DNA of 64,000 nt, taken from positions 6,173,501 through 6,237,500 of the forward strand of contig NC_052474.1 in the NCBI RefSeq assembly GCF_009730915.1, read 5' to 3'. The position numbers were made by a program, and so were the translations under genes. The notes under the pieces were generated by a model. That model did no database searches, had not been told where the DNA came from, and saw only the letters and a list, made by a program, of their open reading frames with translations. Shown piece after piece: positions 60,901-64,000 of this stretch. The stretch comes from Dioscorea cayenensis subsp. rotundata (taxonomy: Eukaryota; Streptophyta; Magnoliopsida; Dioscoreales; Dioscoreaceae). The first letter of the stretch is position 1. The number at the start of each line of letters is the position of its first letter.

Positions 60901-61822
60901 GGCCTAGATCCACAGGTTCATGTGGTTTTCACACCATGCAGATTGAGAAAAGTAAAGAAAAAGTGGACGGACAACCAACTGGAAATACATAAAAATTGCC
61001 TGGTCGGTTCATGAGGGCCTAGATCCACAGGAAGGGATAACCAAACATCACCAAAAGTGAAAGGATTATAGGTGGTAGTCTTCCAAAAATTAGAACTCAG
61101 AACCAAGGCCAAAATGAGATTGAGCATTTTCATGTTCTCTGCTGCACCTTAAACTTGAGCATGCTAGGCACCATAACATGGATAATGATAAAGGGCATGT
61201 GTCCATGAGGCGCTCCAAACGACTGTTAGTATACTTCAAGCCCAATTTAGCGCTAGCTGTAGTGAGAGTTCTAGGCAGTGAAACCATGTAAAGATTAAGT
61301 GAGAATTTGTACACCAAAGACCGCAAATGAATCAGTTTGTGAAATAAAATAATGGCAAACAACTGGTTGGACAGCTAAGTCGAAAACTTGCTTTTCTTCT
61401 TGATTCCTTATGGTGGTGTAGGTTAATTTGACAGTTAATACTAGTTCTGTCTTATTGAACCTCAATGCTAGGAATTGGAATTTCTTCTGTACAGTTTTTA
61501 TTCAGATTGAGGTTAGTGTTATTGCAATTCAATGAGTTAAACTGATGCATTTTTTCTTTAAATTTGTGTTACTCTAACCTGGTTATGCACTACTTCAGTG
61601 GTTATTTTTTGTTTGATTATTGATTTTTAACTCTCTGAAGATAATAGAAATCATGCACCTTTTTCTTTTTTCTTTTTCTTTTTTTTTTCTCTTTTTTTTA
61701 AATATTTTTTTTTAAAATTTTTGTAGCTGAACAATGATGCCGTCAATGTGATAAACATCTCAATCGGCAGCATATTAGCCATTGTGATGCAGCAGCTCAT
61801 AATTGGGGGTTGGCTTCAGTAA
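45947..61822 (+). CDS. VTE6: Phytyl-phosphate kinase VTE6 (DUF92), with a 13.5-kb intron
   Basis: Chloroplast envelope enzyme that phosphorylates phytyl-phosphate to phytyl-diphosphate, feeding phytol from chlorophyll into tocopherol and phylloquinone synthesis. Exons are 45947-46309, 46376-46629, 46723-46846, 60309-60413 and 61727-61822, giving 313 residues in one unbroken frame. About 50 Ser/Pro/Arg-rich residues form a likely transit peptide. Family signatures follow: [64 protein letters not shown] and [16 protein letters not shown], among several hydrophobic spans. Exon 3 ends at GAG followed by gcaagt, a GC donor. It joins to exon 4 ([10 protein letters not shown]) across 13,462 bp of nested retrotransposons. 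Without exons 4-5 the conserved C-terminus would be lost, so splicing of this intron matters. Confidence 0.88.
47872..47974 (-). repeat. Left LTR of copia 1
   Basis: It begins tgtggagg and ends ccctaata on the plus strand. It is the 3' LTR in element orientation. It differs from the right copy by a few bases (for example aaagataaagatag versus aaagataagatag). Confidence 0.8.
47980..48581 (-). pseudogene. Copia 1 RNase H and C-terminal part
   Basis: The frame from 48581 begins [17 protein letters not shown] and carries the copia RNase H region, then breaks near 48325. It resumes at about 48228 with [20 protein letters not shown]-like sequence ([11 protein letters not shown]) and the usual C-terminal stretch. 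Stops and shifts make it non-functional. Confidence 0.75.
48591..48998 (-). pseudogene. Copia 1 reverse transcriptase remnant
   Basis: The frame holds the late part of a copia reverse transcriptase: [14 protein letters not shown], where the usual catalytic YVDD reads HVDD, then [15 protein letters not shown] and the RHKYLVDLL region. The upstream finger motifs are in other frames with stops. The changed Tyr and the broken frames argue against activity. Confidence 0.75.
50137..50706 (-). pseudogene. Copia 1 integrase remnant
   Basis: The frame has [18 protein letters not shown] (the GAG-pre-integrase HxxxH region), a damaged zinc site, then the catalytic-core end with DNGGEY and [20 protein letters not shown]. 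The middle of the core appears shifted out of frame. Weaker copia pol sequence continues to about 49.4 kb. Confidence 0.7.
51245..51760 (+). repeat. 5' LTR of copia 2
   Basis: 516 bp, starting TGTTGATTCC and ending cttctagca. The right LTR is 550 bp. Most of the difference is a roughly 26-bp stretch (gatccgttggtttag...) present only in the right copy, plus scattered substitutions. Confidence 0.85.
51762..51774 (+). other. Primer-binding site of copia 2
   Basis: tggtatcagagcc is complementary to the 3' end of plant initiator Met-tRNA and stands one base after the LTR, as in most plant copia elements. Confidence 0.8.
51979..52960 (+). pseudogene. Copia 2 gag remnant
   Basis: An ATG at 51979 starts [19 protein letters not shown], the N-terminal part of a TNT1-type gag, soon cut by a stop. 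Later pieces keep gag features, ending with the nucleic-acid-binding knuckle [15 protein letters not shown] (about 52858-52902), in which the last Cys is Tyr. Several in-frame stops interrupt it. Confidence 0.7.
52968..53381 (+). pseudogene. Copia 2 protease region
   Basis: A 137-codon open stretch with the aspartic protease motif [11 protein letters not shown] and the typical downstream [19 protein letters not shown]. It is open here but separated from gag and integrase by stops. Confidence 0.75.
53481..54300 (+). pseudogene. Copia 2 integrase region
   Basis: [13 protein letters not shown] and [16 protein letters not shown] mark the first catalytic Asp region. A frame change follows near 53755, then [12 protein letters not shown] and [17 protein letters not shown] with the second Asp and the Glu. 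[15 protein letters not shown] near 54165-54210 is the usual copia domain after integrase. It is cut by the hAT MITE at 54323. Confidence 0.75.
54323..54799. mobile_element. hAT-type MITE, 477 bp, inside copia 2
   Basis: Terminal inverted repeats are tagggatgacaata and, from the other side, tagggatggcaata. 8-bp flanking duplications tttacaag (54315-54322) and tttataag (54800-54807) differ by one base. 8-bp duplications and TAGGGATG ends are hallmarks of Ac/hAT elements. The subterminal regions are full of CCCGA/TCGGG repeats. No transposase. Confidence 0.8.
55219..55704 (+). pseudogene. Copia 2 reverse transcriptase with internal deletion
   Basis: The frame starts [14 protein letters not shown] and reaches [14 protein letters not shown], then jumps directly to [24 protein letters not shown]. 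The stretch that normally lies between these motifs, roughly 80 residues of the polymerase core, is missing. The YMDD site and the following [14 protein letters not shown] are intact. The deletion alone would abolish activity. Confidence 0.75.
55720..56330 (+). pseudogene. Copia 2 RNase H and C-terminus
   Basis: After a frame change, [44 protein letters not shown] and [14 protein letters not shown] give the copia RNase H. They are followed by [13 protein letters not shown] up to the right LTR. Stops occur near 55965 and 56192. Confidence 0.75.
56343..56892 (+). repeat. 3' LTR of copia 2
   Basis: 550 bp, tgttgatt to cttctaaca, directly after the purine-rich tract and followed by the atatc duplication. 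Confidence 0.85.
57122..57782 (-). pseudogene. Copia 1 gag remnant
   Basis: A minus-strand ATG at 57782 follows the primer-site side of the element. The best-preserved part (57122-57472) reads [20 protein letters not shown] and [20 protein letters not shown], typical of gag in copia elements with short LTRs. The earlier part is in a shifted frame (57331-57552). The gag continues into a zinc knuckle that is split by the copia 2 insertion. Confidence 0.75.
58320..58423 (-). repeat. Right LTR of copia 1
   Basis: It is the 5' LTR in element orientation, 104 bp, nearly identical to the left copy. Next to it at 58308-58319 is the primer site (tggtactagagc on the minus strand). Confidence 0.8.
59313..59605. 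repeat. Tandem duplication in VTE6 intron 3, period about 158 bp
   Basis: gtgggatgtaaatttca...cactagcaccatttgg begins at 59313 and again at 59471. The match continues through ggatctggacaa-catta to actactg-tgttgttg. The copies differ at several positions. No coding content. Confidence 0.65.
59655..59856. mobile_element. Small inverted-repeat element (MITE-like), about 200 bp
   Basis: gaagccatctcccctggttctg near 59668 is mirrored by the reverse complement of 59821-59846 (gaagtcatctcccctggttctg), and the similarity runs on through aactaggg. Arms are about 40 bp around an AT-rich core. Flanking duplications are not clear, so the family is unknown. Confidence 0.5.
60800..61031. repeat. 115-bp tandem duplication in VTE6 intron 4
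   Basis: Two head-to-tail copies of a unit running from ggttcatg through ttcacaccat, agattgagaaaagtaaagaa, gtggacggacaaccaactgg to cctagatccacag, offset by 115 bp with only a few differences. They are not spliced into the VTE6 frame. The unit's origin is unknown. Confidence 0.65.
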
Positions 61823-63519
61823 TCAAAATGACAAAACAATAACTTATCAATACAGCTGACCTGGAAAGCTTGCCCTCTTCACATAAGGCTTACAAATTCA
61901 ATTCTCACATAGGCAACATATGGTAATCAAATACTGAGAAAAATGCAACAAGGCATCTGTGAAGTACATGAAGAAAGGATTCCTAGCATATGAGGAAGAG
62001 TTTCGGAGTCTTGGTTTATCTCATGTCTCTGAGATAAGTAGATAACAACTTCCGCTTCAACATGGAAGGTGTGGGAGCTCAAGAAAATAATAAAGCTTGC
62101 CTCAGCACTGCACATCTCCACTTCACTTTTGTTCTACATCAATTCCACTCAACTGATCTTTTGCACCAAAGGACATTAATCATCCTCAAGAACACGGAAG
62201 ACATCAGAGGTAAAGTACTGGTGACGTTCAGGAATTTCCACTGTTTCGACCAATTTTTATTATTTGCATGAAAGTTGAGCCACCTAACCTTACTGCAGAT
62301 ATCAGAGGCAGCTATAAGGCAGATAAAAATTATGTTTTTTTTTTCCTCTTTTTTATATGAGTTAATTTCCAAGTTCTCATAAATTTTCTCAGTTTATAGT
62401 TCATATGAAAGTCAAGAACTTGTGGGTGCATGCGTTTCTTATACTGTCACCAGAGAGAAACAGGCGTCCGTTTGTCTAACCATGGATTGTGGACATGTGT
62501 TTCCTCAGTTTGGGCGGTTAAAGGGTAAATCCAACCAGGCATGATTTCTCGGCATGCCGAGATATAATTACTTACATTTTTACTTTTTATTTGATATCAA
62601 ATTTCCCTGGGTATGTCATTGAGAATTGCAGAATTTGCCAGAGCTTCAGTTTCAATTCTTTTCCCCCCAAAAATTGTTCTCAAAACTCATAAAGGAGTCC
62701 ATTGAAATTATAAGAATAATGAGATAAGAACGGAGGGTTGAGGGAATATTTTTTAAATGTTATGTTGAAGTAAAAAAAATTTATTAGAGTTGATCATATT
62801 TTGATTTAATTAATATTATTTTTTATATTTATTAATATTAATGTGTTCTAAAATTAATATTAAATATATTCATTTACAAAATTATTTTTTTTTATAATAA
62901 AAAAGTTATTTTTTTTATAACATATAAGCTTGTAATTTATCAAGTTGTATGGTTGGGGATATCGAATATTCCCAAATGCATGATCCCAATACTAGTGAAT
63001 TCTTCCCCATTTGAGATTAACTCATTGAATTTTCTTCATATATATACATATATGATATGATTTGTGGAGATTGTCACCTTATGGACTTGTATTCCTGTGT
63101 TAAAAGAACATTATAAAGTGGGGAAAAGATAATTTTGGAATATATTAACGAATAAATCAATAACTTTATCTTCAACTTTAATTTTCTACATATTCTTAAT
63201 TTAGGTCACAATTAATCTCGGAGAGGAAAGAGAAACAATCTTATGAAGGGTCAAGGGTGGTTACAATCAACTTTTCATCTGTCTAGTTAATAAAATTAAT
63301 CAAGTTACTAAAACATCCTCAAGCATCAAAAAGGTCAGAGGTTATCTAAAATTTAAAAGTTTCAGGGAGTTCAATGAAAAAATTAAAAAAAATCCCATCT
63401 TACATAAAAACCCAGGAAAAATACTAAAATAGTACTCGGCCCTTTGGAAACAGCAACGCAGTGAATTCCAAATTTTCTATAGATCTCGAGCGAAGCCAAA
63501 GCAGCGCCCCTCGAGTGGA
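61823..63519. other. Intergenic region between VTE6 and the SEC12-like gene
   Basis: The first several hundred bases are probably the VTE6 3' flank. The middle is AT-rich. The last 200 bp rise in GC towards the next gene's start. No gene or transposon ends were recognised. Confidence 0.4.
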
Positions 63520-63955
63520 ATGGCAAAGGGAAGGCGAGAGATCCCTCCGAGCTGCAAGACCTATGGCTTCCCCATCTACTGCGCCGCCTGGGCTCCTCTC
63601 CCTCATCTCTCCCCCTCCCCCACAGAAGGAGAGGAAGAAGAAGGAGAAGAAACACGAGAACAAGGAGAAGAACCCTGCCTGATTGCTGTCTTGGGCGGTG
63701 GCGGAGGGGAGGGACACAGTGGTATTCCCAATGTTCTCCTCCTCTCCCGATTTGATGTTCCCGCTTTATCTCTCTCTGATCAGCCGGTAATTGCTCATCA
63801 TCGTCTTCGGATTGTTGAGGAGTGGTTGGGTTTTTGTGTTTATGGATTTTGGGGTTTCAGGTGTCCAAGATTGTTACTGATGATAACGTGCCTTATCGGA
63901 TGGCCGTGCACCCCCGGGGCGATGGCATCATCTGCGCCTTCCCAAAGGATTGCAG
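63520..63955 (+). CDS. SEC12-like WD40 protein, first two exons (runs off the window)
   Basis: ER membrane protein related to SEC12, the exchange factor that loads GTP on SAR1 to start COPII vesicles. It resembles the plant SEC12-like protein 2 group. Exon 1 is 63520-63786 and exon 2 is 63861-63955; the donor after 63955 (gtttga) leads out of the window. The start is the first ATG in a GC-rich leader and gives MAKGRREIPPSCKTYGFPIY. An acidic Glu-rich insert is followed by LGGGGGEGHSGIPN and LSLSDQP, then exon 2 VPYRMAVHPRGDGIICAFP, the family's first WD40-like blade. The C-terminal part of the propeller and the membrane anchor are not in view. Confidence 0.8.
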
Positions 63956-64000
63956 GTTTGAATCCCCCCTTTTCTGTTGCATAATTAGGGTGTGTTTTGA

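Noticed and set aside
1-64000. CRISPR arrays, bacterial operons or organelle insertions
   Set aside because: Introns, plant gene families and eukaryotic transposons dominate throughout; no spaced identical repeats and no chloroplast or mitochondrial genes were recognised.

Overview
The window reads as nuclear DNA of a flowering plant. It is AT-rich, its genes are split by GT-AG introns, TA and GA microsatellites are frequent, and it carries Ty1/copia, hAT, PIF/Harbinger-like, Mutator-like and SINE-like insertions. Plant-only families are present: a GDSL lipase, a class C heat-shock factor, a SEEDSTICK-type MADS gene, a plant cyclic phosphodiesterase and VTE6. The low GC and the class C HSF sequence would suit a non-grass monocot such as a yam, but that is inference. 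All exon models here were built by hand from splice sites and reading frame.

Layout. 0-1.4 kb: a SINE and the exons of a gene I could not identify. 3.9-5.5 kb: a GDSL esterase/lipase with two single-base frame breaks. 7.7-8.5 kb: an 832-bp PIF/Harbinger-like element with TAA duplications. 9.1-11.2 kb: HSFC1-type heat-shock factor with a uORF and one frame break. 12.1-12.85 kb: gene-free DNA that repeats, in the same order and in two modules with identical spacing, noncoding pieces found upstream of and inside the first intron of the MADS gene. 14.1-15.5 kb: solo-LTR-like block. 20.1-25.6 kb: class D (AGL11/STK-like) MADS-box gene with a 4.3-kb regulatory first intron. 28.0-34.7 kb (minus): 12-exon ankyrin-repeat Raf-like kinase, fully open. 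36.1-40.3 kb (minus): tandem duplication of a cyclic phosphodiesterase gene together with a downstream array of about 155-bp repeats. 40.5-43.5 kb: a Mutator-like element holding three tandem copies of a GC-rich acidic open frame. 45.9-61.8 kb: VTE6 (phytyl-phosphate kinase), whose third intron is 13.5 kb long because one copia element inserted there, a second copia element inserted into the first, and a hAT MITE inserted into the second. 63.5 kb to the end: the first two exons of a SEC12-like WD40 protein.

The genes do not form a pathway. The points most worth a second look are the repeated noncoding modules at 12 and 17-21 kb, the cluster of one-base homopolymer frame breaks confined to the left 20 kb, the three-level nest with a GC splice donor in VTE6, and the Mutator-like element with its triplicated open frame.
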